Positions 1-9,839 are shown, counted from the first letter of the stretch. The stretch: DNA of 64,000 bases from Vibrio sp. SCSIO 43135 (GCF_023716665.1 NZ_CP071859.1:1860001-1924000); one strand, 5' to 3'. A program made the numbers and translations. Notes: generated by a model not told the origin, from the letters alone.

Positions 1-141
1 TAATAAGTAGGAGTGCAGGAAGCCTTGATAGTATTCATTAAGTGGGGAGTTAGCGATGAACATTGCTATGGCAGCTGCAACTACCAACAAAATCCCACTT
101 GCAGACTCCATTCGCAAGAAGTCGCGAATCAATTTGTCCAT
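1..141 (-). CDS. nhaA: NhaA Na+/H+ antiporter, N-terminal fragment cut by the window edge
   Basis: Reading the minus strand from the ATG at 141 gives 47 codons beginning MDKLIRDFLRMESASGILL and continuing through a hydrophobic stretch with ANSPLNEYYQGFLH. The pattern F-L-R-x-E-S-A-x-G-I-L-L followed by A-N-S-P-L is the hallmark N-terminus of NhaA, the inner-membrane antiporter that exchanges internal Na+ for external protons at alkaline pH. An AAAGG ribosome site sits about 10 nt before the start. The rest of the gene lies outside the window, so only identity and start are supported. Confidence 0.85.
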   Translation of the reverse strand, partial: MDKLIRDFLRMESASGILLVVAAAIAMFIANSPLNEYYQGFLHSYLL

Positions 142-495
142 TGTGACTGACCTTTTAACTGCTTCTTATAAAAGAAAAACCAAACGACTGGGCAAAAGAC
201 ACGGCTAAATCACTACTCCACGATCTGCCATGCCAAAATTCAAAGAGTTAAACCAATCTAACCAATTGATAAATAATGAGGTATCAAATCGCTTAATCGA
301 TAAGTCAACATTTGCGACCCATCACACTATCATCACATTCAGGTCTTTTCGCGAGCTCAAACTAGTCTGTTCAGACATCCATTTCTGGCTAGCATTTATA
401 ACCAGTATAGATTATCTATCGACAATACAAGTTTTTAATTTATATGAAGATTACAGGAGGAAAGTGGCTGTGAAGTGTAGGAAGTGCACCGAAAC
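142..495. other. Intergenic region upstream of nhaA
   Basis: This stretch of about 350 nt holds the nhaA promoter region on the minus strand and the downstream side of the lipocalin-like gene. I see no terminator hairpin, repeat or RNA gene. A plus-strand open frame at 230-499 has no ribosome site and no recognisable protein character, so I leave it out. Confidence 0.5.
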
Positions 496-1620
496 CTAAT
501 AACCAGTCAGTTGCATAAAGCCATTAGCAGTGTGTGTTCCTGTTGTTTGAATAGGTCCTTCCCAATACGGGATCACAAAAGGTAACCACAAAGATCGGTT
601 GATTGCTTTGGTATTCAGTTCAATACCATGCTTTGGAACTGCAATAGCCCACTCGATCGGTAACTGTTTCCCATCTGCAACGGTACGATACAACGTCGGC
701 TCCATTAAAATTTCATCGCCAGACAGTGCTATCGCCTTACCGCTTTTAGTCATCAGTGTGCCAAACATATATGGCATCTGCTGATCGTGACGGTAGCGAC
801 TCACGGTTAAAGTGGTGTCGTTGTTCAAGTCGAACACAAACCAATCCCAGCCAACCTGTCCGGCTGCAATTAAGCCCGTGCCCCACTCTTTACTCATCCA
901 AGCTTCGCCTTTCACTTCCACTGCACGGTTTTTATCAAGTTGTAGCCAGCCTTTGACCGACAAAAATGGTGCACTTAAGTTATAGGAAGCAATCGGAAGC
1001 AAATCATGTTTCTTTTGGTAGCCTTTGTCCCCAAGCAAAGCAAATGGTCCAGATGTTTTTGAACGTAACTGAAGAGCAAATTGATCGGTTTGGACATCAA
1101 GTTGACCAGGAAACGGCGTGTTGCCTAATGAACGCCAAGACCAGTTATCAAGCCAAAGTCGAAATGGTCGAACGATCATTCCCGCTTGGCCAATACCACC
1201 ACGAGCGATTCTTTGCTGCTTCCAAACCTTGTGCTTATTGGAAACCACTATGTGCGAAATATAGAGCTGTGGGCTCTGCCACCCGACCATATCGCGCTCA
1301 TCACTCGCTATGCGAATATAGCTCCATTGCACGCTGTATTTGTTGCCTTTTTTGTCTTCGACATTAGCGAAGTAATGCCACCACTCATGCTGATACTCTG
1401 GGTGGAAACGAAAGTCGTTTGGCAGTACCACAGGGTGGTTAGGTAAAACAGGCTCGAACACCTGCTTATTCGCTGGTTTTTGCACCAAGCTCAGTTCGTT
1501 GACCGCAGGTTTATTATCAGAGGATTCGGAGAGAAAATAGACGCCAAGCAAAATAGATAGCACAACACCTACAAGAATAAGTGCTGAGATACTTTTAAAT
1601 GACATCGACTTAAACTTCAT
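496..1620 (-). CDS. AttH/CrtC-family lipocalin-like exported protein
   Basis: The protein has 374 residues with one N-terminal membrane anchor or signal (about residues 11-30, SALILVGVVLSILLGVYFL). The motif EWWHYF (79-84) and the later pair KEWGTG and GWDWFVFDLNN are typical of the AttH/CrtC lipocalin-like family, which has two tandem lipocalin-like barrels. The function is unproven; family members are thought to bind or process hydrophobic molecules at the cell envelope. The ATG abuts the stop codon of the upstream FtsX-type permease, so it is the last gene of a three-gene operon (ATPase, permease, lipocalin), the same order as the AttE-F-G-H export genes of Agrobacterium. I infer that it works with that exporter. 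The family call is strong; the substrate is unknown. Confidence 0.8.
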   Translation of the reverse strand: MKFKSMSFKSISALILVGVVLSILLGVYFLSESSDNKPAVNELSLVQKPANKQVFEPVLPNHPVVLPNDFRFHPEYQHEWWHYFANVEDKKGNKYSVQWSYIRIASDERDMVGWQSPQLYISHIVVSNKHKVWKQQRIARGGIGQAGMIVRPFRLWLDNWSWRSLGNTPFPGQLDVQTDQFALQLRSKTSGPFALLGDKGYQKKHDLLPIASYNLSAPFLSVKGWLQLDKNRAVEVKGEAWMSKEWGTGLIAAGQVGWDWFVFDLNNDTTLTVSRYRHDQQMPYMFGTLMTKSGKAIALSGDEILMEPTLYRTVADGKQLPIEWAIAVPKHGIELNTKAINRSLWLPFVIPYWEGPIQTTGTHTANGFMQLTGY

Positions 1621-4074
1621 TTACAGCGCATCTCTCAAAGATTTCATTGGCGTGTTTCGCACCATACGGTAGACAGGTAACGCACCTGCGACCATCAGCG
1701 AGGACATCGCCCAGAATATGGTTTGCATATACTCAGCAGGGATAAATTGGAGCTCAAGAGTCCAGCCAAATGATTGCTTAATCACGATATCAACCACTAA
1801 GCTCGCCAGAGCAAGCCCCAATGGCATCGCAATAATGATGGCAATGGCACAAAAGACAAACAGTTGCAGACTCCCCATCAGAATCAATTCTTTACCCGAC
1901 ATCCCAAAGCAGCGCAATAGCGAAATATGCCGTTGACGGGAAACCTCACCCGCCAGGGTCGCAAAGAAGATACCAAACACAGCGATCACTAGCGTGATAT
2001 TACCCAAGGTATCCGCTATCGCAAACGTTCTGTCGAACACTCTCATCGCTTGGCTATGAATATGGCTGTTGTCGAATACTCGCTCCGAAGACAATCTGAA
2101 CACCGAATCCAAACGCTGCTTCAAACCTGCGGGGTTAACGTTGTCTTTAAGCTGCACGCCAAGAGCAACATCACCGCTGCCTGCAAACGCGTACAGCCAA
2201 TTTCGATGCGAAAGAAGAACTTGGTTATAAGGGTTGCCGTAGTCGTAATACACGCCAACAACTTGCCAGCCCTGCCCTAGCCTACCGGAAAGGTTGATGT
2301 AGTCACCAGGCCGAATACCTAACTTAAGCGACATGGATTCGCTGACCATCACACCACGTGAATGGTGTAAGTGATACCAGTAGTTGGGAACCCCTAGTTT
2401 CACCGTCAGCGCATCTAGCTCGCCCTCCGAAGCGCCAGTACTCACCACTTGCAACGCGCCATTTGTGGTTGCTTCTTCTTTTTCCCAGCGCCACCATACT
2501 GATTCCACTTCTGGCTGTTTTTGCAACCAACCACTCAAGCGAGGAGCAGCCGTGTTTGACGGGTAGATATAAAGATCCGATGCTAGACGTTGAGTTAACC
2601 ACTTATCGGTCGTATCTCTAAAGCTGCCCACCATGGTTTCCACACCAATATTGGCTGCCATGGCAAGCATAAACGCCATAGTCGCAACCCCTCGGTAGCT
2701 CATACTCGCAGCGGCATCAGCAAAGAACCAACGCACTTTTACCCAACGCATGGAGTAAGTGAAGCTCGTGAACACTTTCCAGATCAAAAATGGTGTAAAC
2801 AAAGCCACACTCATTAGCATAAGTGCGATGATCGCGAATCCAGAGGTTTGAGTTTGAGGAGCTTGATAAACAGCAATCGCTGCGACACACATTGCACAAG
2901 CAAGCAAAGCTTGAATCGTAAATTCGTTACCGGCGAACCTCACTAGAGAAAGCCTTGCCGTTAAACGAATTGGCTGTGAACGAAGCAATCGAATTAACGG
3001 CCAAATACAAGCACACACAGCACCGATTATGGTCATATATAGGCTGTATAGGCTCGATTGCCAACTCCACTGTAAGTCTAGGCTCACATTGGCGTCATAA
3101 AGTTCACCTAAGCTGAGCGATACAGCAGGAAGTAGCTGATGAGCTAACAACAATCCAAACACGTTTCCGCATAACCAGCTAATAAATACCATTCCAGTTA
3201 ATTCAACACTCAGCGCTTTCGCTAACTGCCAGCCGGAAACACCAGTTTGTCTCAATGTTCCTACTAGAGGCTGACGTTGAATAAACGACAGTGACATGGC
3301 TTGGTAGAAAATGAACAAACCGACGACAAAAGAAAGCATACCCATCGCAGACAAATTCAGGTGAAATGCTTTGGTTAACGACTCCAGCTCTGTACGAGAG
3401 CTACGCACCAAACTCATCCCGTTGGGAAGCTTGTCTTTTAGTCTATTAAGTTTCTCTTTAGGCATCTCACCACAGGCGATCACAGTAAATCCGGAACTGC
3501 GGTTTAGCATTCTTAGCAGCGAGATATCGGCAATCATCCGAGTACCGTTGATGGTGTTAGTTCGGTCGACGATAATCGGTCCGAGCTTCGACTTATCGTT
3601 TAACGTAACAAAATCACCATCATCCCAGTTCATGTGCTCTGCTAGTACGCTACTCACCATAATTGGATACGGTGGACGCATTAACGCCATACTTTCCAGC
3701 TGCTTGAGCGTGATGTTGGGGTGGAACTGAAGCATCGCGATAGGATCAACCCCTACCAGCATTAGATTCTCGCCATCAAGCGTACTTAAATTGGTCGACT
3801 CAAAAGGGACACATTGACTAAACCCATCGCGGCGCAGCTGAACGTAAAATCCTTGCGGAATTTTGTGTGTCACATGTTTGGTTCGGATACGATAAGGAAG
3901 TGGGTTGGAGAAAAGTTTTTCGCCATGTTCATAACTTTGGCGAGCGTGGTTGTTAATAGCAGTAACACCCACTAATAGGGAAACGCCTAGCGTTAAGCCA
4001 AGCCAGACTAGAATAATTTGTAGCGGATAACGGCGGTAATGACCAAGTAGCGCTTTAACTACGGGCCATAACAT
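1621..4074 (-). CDS. FtsX-like ABC transporter permease (LolC/MacB/AttFG type)
   Basis: I start this protein of about 817 residues at the internal ATG (MLWPVVKALLGHYRRYP), because a strong AAGGGGGG ribosome site lies about 10 nt before it; a longer frame would reach 4131. It has an N-terminal membrane segment, a periplasmic domain, a central helix bundle, a second periplasmic domain and a C-terminal bundle ending PVYRMVRNTPMKSLRDAL. That is the duplicated FtsX/MacB layout fused in one chain. Such permeases use cytoplasmic ATP hydrolysis to move lipids, lipoproteins or peptides out of the membrane rather than to pump small ions. The start overlaps the end of the ATPase gene by 20 nt, which implies translational coupling. 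The substrate cannot be read from sequence. Confidence 0.85.
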   Translation of the reverse strand: MLWPVVKALLGHYRRYPLQIILVWLGLTLGVSLLVGVTAINNHARQSYEHGEKLFSNPLPYRIRTKHVTHKIPQGFYVQLRRDGFSQCVPFESTNLSTLDGENLMLVGVDPIAMLQFHPNITLKQLESMALMRPPYPIMVSSVLAEHMNWDDGDFVTLNDKSKLGPIIVDRTNTINGTRMIADISLLRMLNRSSGFTVIACGEMPKEKLNRLKDKLPNGMSLVRSSRTELESLTKAFHLNLSAMGMLSFVVGLFIFYQAMSLSFIQRQPLVGTLRQTGVSGWQLAKALSVELTGMVFISWLCGNVFGLLLAHQLLPAVSLSLGELYDANVSLDLQWSWQSSLYSLYMTIIGAVCACIWPLIRLLRSQPIRLTARLSLVRFAGNEFTIQALLACAMCVAAIAVYQAPQTQTSGFAIIALMLMSVALFTPFLIWKVFTSFTYSMRWVKVRWFFADAAASMSYRGVATMAFMLAMAANIGVETMVGSFRDTTDKWLTQRLASDLYIYPSNTAAPRLSGWLQKQPEVESVWWRWEKEEATTNGALQVVSTGASEGELDALTVKLGVPNYWYHLHHSRGVMVSESMSLKLGIRPGDYINLSGRLGQGWQVVGVYYDYGNPYNQVLLSHRNWLYAFAGSGDVALGVQLKDNVNPAGLKQRLDSVFRLSSERVFDNSHIHSQAMRVFDRTFAIADTLGNITLVIAVFGIFFATLAGEVSRQRHISLLRCFGMSGKELILMGSLQLFVFCAIAIIIAMPLGLALASLVVDIVIKQSFGWTLELQFIPAEYMQTIFWAMSSLMVAGALPVYRMVRNTPMKSLRDAL

Positions 4075-4744
4075 GCAATTGCCCCCCTTGGAGACGCACT
4101 CTACCGTGCATGTGTTCCGCAACTTTTTCACTGTGTGTGACGAGCAGTAGCGTACATTCTAGTTGCTTCGTTAGAGTAGTAAGCAGACGCATTACTGCCT
4201 CAGCATTACGCTCGTCCAAACTACCTGTCGGCTCATCTGCAAGCAGTATCTTAGGTTCCATATATAACGCGCGTGCGATAGCTGCTCGCTGCTGCTGACC
4301 ACCCGACACCTCTTCTGGGTATCGGCCCAATAAAGGCATTAGGTCCAACGCTGACAAGATCTGACGCCACAGCCCTTGATCTTCAGGTAATCCTCTTAAC
4401 TGGCGACAAAAGCGGATGTTGTCAGCAACATTCAAGGTCGGTAATAAGTTAAATTGCTGAAAGATAAGACCAATATTATTTCGGCGATAAGCAGTTCGAC
4501 TGTGTTCAGGAACGTTGTGCATTGAGAAATTGGGGAACCAAACTTCTCCAGAGTCGACCGTGTCTAAGCCAGCTATTAAGTTAAGCAATGTGCTCTTACC
4601 TGAGCCGCTTTCACCCATTAGCGCAACTTGGTCACCTTGATTTAATGTTAGATCAGTACCTTGTAGAACTGGATGAAACTCACCACCATCCACATAGCCT
4701 TTACATAGGTCTGTTAGCTGTAACATTAAATCACTCACGATCAT
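4055..4744 (-). CDS. LolD/MacB-type ABC transporter ATPase
   Basis: This 229-residue protein is a complete ABC ATPase. Walker A is GESGSGKST (about 44-52), the Q loop lies in IFQQFNLL, the signature is VSGGQQQR, Walker B is ILLADEPTGSLD, and the switch histidine is in LLVTHS. The LADEPTGSLD form and the short length fit the LolD/MacB/FtsE subgroup that pairs with FtsX-like permeases. It is the first gene of the operon with the permease and the AttH-like lipocalin. Its role is to energise that exporter on the cytoplasmic face of the inner membrane. Confidence 0.9.
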   Translation of the reverse strand: MIVSDLMLQLTDLCKGYVDGGEFHPVLQGTDLTLNQGDQVALMGESGSGKSTLLNLIAGLDTVDSGEVWFPNFSMHNVPEHSRTAYRRNNIGLIFQQFNLLPTLNVADNIRFCRQLRGLPEDQGLWRQILSALDLMPLLGRYPEEVSGGQQQRAAIARALYMEPKILLADEPTGSLDERNAEAVMRLLTTLTKQLECTLLLVTHSEKVAEHMHGRVRLQGGQLHVMARS

Positions 4745-4849
4745 TTTGAATTGGGGAATGAATCTACACTAAATCCCCGTTTGTAGGAAGTATTTTGGAT
4801 ACTAGATCACAAGATATGCATTAATTTGCAATACCTAGCCGCGCGACGT

Positions 4850-6259
4850 CTAGTTTTCAATCAAATTCTTCATCCACTTCTTGCTTTTCATTCTGTATAG
4901 GGAACCTCCCCACTTAATGGCCTCTTCTGTTAAGAACAGTAAATAGACCCATTCAGGCTCCCAGCCGAGCCCAATAGCTGCGAATGCCGCAAGAGGAATG
5001 CTAATTAGCCACTGGGCAACAAGGTCCTGATACAAACAGAACTTCACGTCCCCGCCCGCTCTCAAAATACCAACAATGACAATCATCGGTACCGACCGCA
5101 AAATAATGCCTATACATAGAACAAGCATAAATTTCTCTGCTAATAGACGAGTCTCTTCGGTCAGAGCACTAAATGCATCTAATACAAAGCCTTGTGCAAA
5201 AAACAGCAATACTGCGACCGCAATACCAACCAACACGTTGACAATAGTTAACCCAATAGCTTGATAATAAACGGCGTCATAATTCTTCGCCCCAAGTTGA
5301 TTGCCCACCAGCACTGCTGCGGCATTGGAAACACCAATAAGCAAGGCAAGAGATATAGACTCAACTGGTGTCATTACAGAAAGTGCCGCTAACCCTTGTA
5401 CACCGGACTGCCCCATAATGGCATGATAAGCAAACAAGCCCCCTGCCCATGCAAGAAAATTAAATGTCGTAGGTAAAGACAATTTCAAAAATCGACTGAT
5501 TTTATGCCAATCGAAAATGTTCCTGATGTCTTGAAAGCCAAATGCCAACAAATGCTTTTTAAAATACAGGTAACCGTATAGCGTGCTAACTTCAATTGCT
5601 CCACTCAAAATGGTTGCAATTGCCGCACCTTTAATTCCCATCGCAGGGACGCCAAACTTACCAAAGATCAAAATCCAGTTAAGAAAGATATTAGAAACAA
5701 TACCAATGCCACTGAAGAATGTACTCACTCCTGGCTTGTGCATTGAACGTAATCCAACTGACATACTGGCAACACACGCCACCGCAAACATACTGACAGC
5801 AGTGATGACCAAATACTGGCTACCCAACTGATTCACTTCAGTCGAGTCAGTTGTCAGCGACATGATTTGGCTAGGAAATAATACAAACAACACGACAGTA
5901 AAGGCAGCGAAGAGCATGGATACAAGCCAAGTCAACGCTGTACTTTCTCGTACGCCTGCTTTATCAGCCGCACCCCAGTACTGAGCTGTGAGCAATGCGC
6001 CCCCTGTGGTCACCCCAACTAACATAATTGTGGTGACAAACGTCGCTCTGGCTGCGACACCAACCGCCGCAATTTCTGCCTCGCCAAGCTGTCCAAGCAT
6101 CAACACATCCACGAGACTACGACTTGAAAACATAATGCTTTGCAGCGTTATGGGAAGCGCAATCGCTATGATCCGGCGAAGAAAATCGCCTCGTGTGTGA
6201 TATAGAACTTGAGAAAAGGTGTTCAACGGATAGCTCCAAGGTGTTGAAAAAATTAGCAA
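4850..6259 (-). CDS. MATE-family multidrug/Na+ efflux transporter
   Basis: The protein has 469 residues and about 12 hydrophobic helices in two similar halves, the normal MATE layout and length. The first helix region reads IAIALPITLQSIMFSSRSLVDVLMLGQLGE, a pattern shared by NorM/DinF-type transporters. They use Na+ or proton gradients to expel cationic drugs and dyes. The first ATG is kept, although MATE proteins often start nearer residue 20. It is divergent from the NAD(P)-binding gene, leaving about 60 nt for both promoters. Which MATE subgroup it belongs to is not certain. Confidence 0.88.
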   Translation of the reverse strand: MLIFSTPWSYPLNTFSQVLYHTRGDFLRRIIAIALPITLQSIMFSSRSLVDVLMLGQLGEAEIAAVGVAARATFVTTIMLVGVTTGGALLTAQYWGAADKAGVRESTALTWLVSMLFAAFTVVLFVLFPSQIMSLTTDSTEVNQLGSQYLVITAVSMFAVACVASMSVGLRSMHKPGVSTFFSGIGIVSNIFLNWILIFGKFGVPAMGIKGAAIATILSGAIEVSTLYGYLYFKKHLLAFGFQDIRNIFDWHKISRFLKLSLPTTFNFLAWAGGLFAYHAIMGQSGVQGLAALSVMTPVESISLALLIGVSNAAAVLVGNQLGAKNYDAVYYQAIGLTIVNVLVGIAVAVLLFFAQGFVLDAFSALTEETRLLAEKFMLVLCIGIILRSVPMIVIVGILRAGGDVKFCLYQDLVAQWLISIPLAAFAAIGLGWEPEWVYLLFLTEEAIKWGGSLYRMKSKKWMKNLIEN

Positions 6260-6320
6260 AGTGCGCTTTGATTATACTCTGGCGAATACAGTTCGACCAC
6301 AATAACCATAAGGACAATAA

Positions 6321-7754
6321 ATGAAAAACGTTCTGGTATTAGGTGCATCGGGTTACGTAGGCTCTCAGCTGCTCCCGCAACTTCTCGATCAAGGTTACAA
6401 CGTCACCGCTTCTGCGCGACATATTGATTACTTAAAAGCCAGAACAACCCCTCACCCTAATCTAAAGTTTAAGTACTTAGATCTCGCCGACACAAATGAA
6501 ACCTCTGCCCTGCTGCCTCAGTTCGACTTAGTCTATTTCCTAGTACACGGAATGGCTGAAGGTCATGACTTCATTGATTACGAAATATCACTTGCTCATA
6601 ATGTAAAAAATGCCTTAAAAGGCAGCTCAGTTCAACATGTGATCTACTTAAGTGCTATTCAGCCTAATAATGGCTCTTCACCGCACTTACAAGCCCGTAA
6701 ACAAACGGGTGATGTACTTAGAAGTAGTGGTGTTCCCATTACCGAAATCAGAGCTGGTGTTATCGTCGGCCCCGGCTCTGCCGCTTTCGAGATTATGCGT
6801 GATTTTGTTTATAACCTACCGATACTCATTGCTCCTAAATGGGTCGACTCCAGAGCAAACCCTATTGCACTCAAAAACCTCAACCACTATCTGATTCAAC
6901 TTGCTAAACATTCTCCAACCGACAGCAACATTTTTGAAGCGGGTGGCCCCGACACGCTCACATACAGGGAACAGTTTTCCATTATCGCTAAAGCGGCTAA
7001 CAAACCACTTCGGTTATGGTCAACGCCATTGATGACACCAAACATCGCTTCATACTGGTTAGGCGTCGTCACATCCGTTCCATCAAATATAGGGCGAGCA
7101 CTACTGGCTGGATTAACCCACGACTACGTCGCCAACGCCTCTCCTTTACAAAGCAAGTTCCCTCAATCACTGGTTAGTTTTGAACAAATGGTGCAAGAGT
7201 CATTAGAAAGCGAAGGTACATTCATACGCAGTAATGTTTGGGGTTATGACCCAACTGCCCTAGAACGTTGGCAGGCTGGTTTTGGCTACTACCCGAAGCA
7301 AGCTGGAGCAAGTATTAAAACGTCATTACCTGCATCAGTGCTGTGGAAAGTGGCTAGAAAACTTGGAAGCCGTGAAGAGGGTTATTTTTTTGCGAATATA
7401 CTCTGGCGCACTCGGGAATGGTTAGACATCTTCTTTGGCGGCAAGCGTCCGATTCGCCGCTCTCCTCCTGGCCCAGAACTCCAGGTCGGTGACTTCATCG
7501 ATTCTTGGAAGGTGATTCGCTGCGAACCGAATCAATTTCTTTCGTTACTATTTGGTATGAAAGGTCCGGGGCTAGGCCGCCTCGAAGTCACAATTCGAGA
7601 CTTAGGTGACGAGCGAGAGCTCAATGTCACCGCCTGGTGGCACCCAAAAGGCTTTCTTGGGCTATTGTATTGGTTTGCAATGATGCCAGCTCACCTGTTT
7701 ATCTTCTTCGGTATGGTGAGAGCTATTGTCAAGAAAGCCAGCAAAGAGAACTAA
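6321..7754 (+). CDS. NAD(P)-binding SDR-like protein with C-terminal DUF2867 domain
   Basis: The 477-residue protein begins MKNVLVLGASGYVGSQLLPQL, a GxxGxxG dinucleotide-binding loop of the extended or atypical short-chain dehydrogenase fold, which covers about residues 1-300. The C-terminal part (about 320-470), containing PPGPELQVGDFIDSWKV and the membrane-prone stretch GLLYWFAMMPAHLFIFFGMV, matches the DUF2867 type. This fusion is common in proteobacteria but has no established reaction. An ATG preceded by AAGGACAATAA supports the start. It stands alone and ends at a good rho-independent terminator. Confidence 0.85.
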   Translation: MKNVLVLGASGYVGSQLLPQLLDQGYNVTASARHIDYLKARTTPHPNLKFKYLDLADTNETSALLPQFDLVYFLVHGMAEGHDFIDYEISLAHNVKNALKGSSVQHVIYLSAIQPNNGSSPHLQARKQTGDVLRSSGVPITEIRAGVIVGPGSAAFEIMRDFVYNLPILIAPKWVDSRANPIALKNLNHYLIQLAKHSPTDSNIFEAGGPDTLTYREQFSIIAKAANKPLRLWSTPLMTPNIASYWLGVVTSVPSNIGRALLAGLTHDYVANASPLQSKFPQSLVSFEQMVQESLESEGTFIRSNVWGYDPTALERWQAGFGYYPKQAGASIKTSLPASVLWKVARKLGSREEGYFFANILWRTREWLDIFFGGKRPIRRSPPGPELQVGDFIDSWKVIRCEPNQFLSLLFGMKGPGLGRLEVTIRDLGDERELNVTAWWHPKGFLGLLYWFAMMPAHLFIFFGMVRAIVKKASKEN

Positions 7755-7771
7755 CTCCCTCATAGAAAAAG

Positions 7772-7807
7772 AAAAGGCTCATGACTATTTGTAGATTTGA
7801 GCCTTTT
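7772..7807. terminator. Bidirectional rho-independent terminator
   Basis: A perfect 10-bp stem (AAAAGGCTCA with TGAGCCTTTT) with a 16-nt loop lies between the convergent SDR-like and DUF2913 genes and has A/T tracts on both sides, so it can stop transcription from both. Confidence 0.8.
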
Positions 7808-7818
7808 AAATCACATTC

Positions 7819-8481
7819 TTAGTCCGCTATAAACGAGAGCGGGATCTCTGCAAGTTGATTACCTTGGTTGCTAGGGAATATTAAGTATTCACCGTGGTAT
7901 TTAACCGAAGATTTATAATCCGTCACTTTGTGTACCATAAAGCCCGCATTACTCGCCTTTTCAACAAACTCTGCGTGATTGCCACGAACAAACCAACTCA
8001 TTGGTTTTACTAACAGCTCACCGTCAAAACATGCATCGCATTGGTTTGCACATAACGCCAGTGAGTTAAGTCCCTCGGTAAAGAACTGCACCTTTCCACA
8101 ATCGACCAAAGGCTCAGCTGTAGATACGTCCCAGCCGTCTTCAATCATCTTATCTAAGAAGGATTCAATATCACTGTCTTTTAGCTCTTTACTCTCTCCT
8201 TCTGCAGAGAAAAACTTTGCATAAAATGCGGAAATACGCTTGAACGTGAACAACAACCCAGCGTCATTACCTTTTGAACGCCCTGCTTTTTGCCAGCGTG
8301 TCAGATCATCCCCCACGACACGAGGAAAGCGTTGACCTTTCAGTGCTTTAGTAACCCAACGAACCAAAAAGTGATTGTTTGCCACTGGCGCGTTGGCCAG
8401 TTTACCCGTCTTATGTTCTGCATCCATTTCAGCCAGCGCGGTATTCACTAACCTTTGAATCTCAACAGTGTAGTTTGACAC
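7819..8481 (-). CDS. DUF2913 family protein
   Basis: The protein has 220 residues from a GTG start (VSNYTVEIQRLVNTALAEM). I chose the GTG because it overlaps the bcr stop codon by one base (TAGTG), the usual coupling arrangement, and because the longer frame runs back into bcr. The sequence, including NNHFLVRWVTKALKGQRFPR and a cysteine cluster (CANQCDAC), fits the DUF2913 family found in vibrios and relatives. No function is established. The coupling to bcr suggests co-expression with the efflux pump. Confidence 0.8.
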   Translation of the reverse strand: MSNYTVEIQRLVNTALAEMDAEHKTGKLANAPVANNHFLVRWVTKALKGQRFPRVVGDDLTRWQKAGRSKGNDAGLLFTFKRISAFYAKFFSAEGESKELKDSDIESFLDKMIEDGWDVSTAEPLVDCGKVQFFTEGLNSLALCANQCDACFDGELLVKPMSWFVRGNHAEFVEKASNAGFMVHKVTDYKSSVKYHGEYLIFPSNQGNQLAEIPLSFIAD

Positions 8482-9689
8482 TATGCTTTTCTTCCTAATG
8501 TCCAATAGAAACCAATCGACAGCACTGCGCACGCTGCCATTACAAAAACCATCGGCCAAGTTTCACCACCTGGCATCGCCGCGACTACAGCCCCCATCAA
8601 AGAACCTGTGCCAAAACGTAATGTTCCCGCAAGCGATGAAGCGGTACCAGCCATTGTTGGATATCCACTTAAGAGTAGACCCATTGTATTACTACCAATA
8701 GTAGAGATGGTGCCGATAAACAGAACCACAAAAGGTACGGTGCCCCAGAGCCCCATATCCAACACCCAACCAGCGACCAAGCCTATGCCGGCAACCAACT
8801 GAACCAGCAATCCAAAGCGAAGCATCGTATGGGAGCCGACTTTTTTAACCAGTCGTCCGTTAATCGTTGTCATGATAAACATGGCGACAATATTGAGCCC
8901 AAATAAATAACCGAATTGATCAGGTCTAACACCGAAAATATCAATATAGACAAAAGCGCCAGCAGTTAAAAACGCAAACATCCCCGCGAACGAAAAGGCT
9001 CCAGAGAAAATCAGCCCCATCGCTACTGGATTTTTAAACAAGCCTGCATAGTTACGCAATGTAGTACCTAAACGTAAAGGCTGACGCTTGTCGGCACTTA
9101 ACGTTTCAGGAATGCGCCACATCACTAATGCGATCACTACCACCGCAAAAATGGCCAATACCCAAAAAATAGAACGCCAACCAAACCAAATCGCTAAGTG
9201 CCCACCAATCATTGGGGCCACAAGTGGAGCGACGGTCATCACTAGAGTGACAAAAGACATCGCACGAGCAAAATCTTCACGATCGAACATATCGCGAACC
9301 AGAGCTTGAATAACCACAGCTGCTGCCGCGCCAGCGAAGCCCTGAGCAAAACGAATGTAAGTTAGTGAATCAATGCCTGTTGTCGTCGCGCTAAACACCG
9401 CTGCTATAGCAAAGAAGAATACCCCTAGAAGCAGTATTGGTCGGCGACCAAAACTGTCAGCGAGTGGGCCATGCAATAACTGCCCAATAGCGAAACCAGC
9501 CGTATAAGCCGTTAAAGTGAACTGAACATCACCCGCAGTCACACCGAGATCATTAGCGATATCCGGCATTGCAGGTAAGTACATGTCGATAGCAAGAGGC
9601 GTCAATGCCCCTATCGCACCCAATACCGCAAATAAGATGAAGCCGATTTGTGGTGCGGTTGATGCTTGTGAAAGAGTTTTCTCTGTCAT
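8481..9689 (-). CDS. bcr: Bcr/CflA-family MFS drug efflux transporter
   Basis: I start at MTEKTLSQAS, which has a GGGAA ribosome site about 9 nt upstream and gives about 402 residues with 12 membrane helices. The first-helix motif LTPLAIDMYLPAMPDIANDLGV and the loop-2/3 motif GPLADSFGRRPILLLG identify the Bcr/CflA group of proton-driven multidrug exporters (bicyclomycin, sulfonamides, chloramphenicol in relatives). It lies downstream of rsuA on the same strand, the same neighbours as in Escherichia coli, which supports orthology with bcr. Confidence 0.88.
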   Translation of the reverse strand: MTEKTLSQASTAPQIGFILFAVLGAIGALTPLAIDMYLPAMPDIANDLGVTAGDVQFTLTAYTAGFAIGQLLHGPLADSFGRRPILLLGVFFFAIAAVFSATTTGIDSLTYIRFAQGFAGAAAAVVIQALVRDMFDREDFARAMSFVTLVMTVAPLVAPMIGGHLAIWFGWRSIFWVLAIFAVVVIALVMWRIPETLSADKRQPLRLGTTLRNYAGLFKNPVAMGLIFSGAFSFAGMFAFLTAGAFVYIDIFGVRPDQFGYLFGLNIVAMFIMTTINGRLVKKVGSHTMLRFGLLVQLVAGIGLVAGWVLDMGLWGTVPFVVLFIGTISTIGSNTMGLLLSGYPTMAGTASSLAGTLRFGTGSLMGAVVAAMPGGETWPMVFVMAACAVLSIGFYWTLGRKA

Positions 9690-9839
9690 GAAGTTCCCAA
9701 ATTGGTTGCGGACTGTGTTGCAGCTTCCGTGCTGCAACCAAATCGGAAGAAGTAAGATATAATATCCGAACCATCTTCATTGATACTTCGGTAAAAGACT
9801 AGGTCTTGATAGGAAATAAACTATTTCCCGGTTAGAGAA

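Noticed and set aside
230..499. Plus-strand open frame of 89 codons between nhaA and the lipocalin-like gene
   Set aside because: No ribosome site, low-complexity composition, no family pattern, and it runs into the 3' end of the real minus-strand gene.
1240..1252. GGAAACCACTA inside the lipocalin-like gene
   Set aside because: It lacks the first two motif bases and lies in coding sequence, as do weaker matches near 1790, 6890 and 43070.
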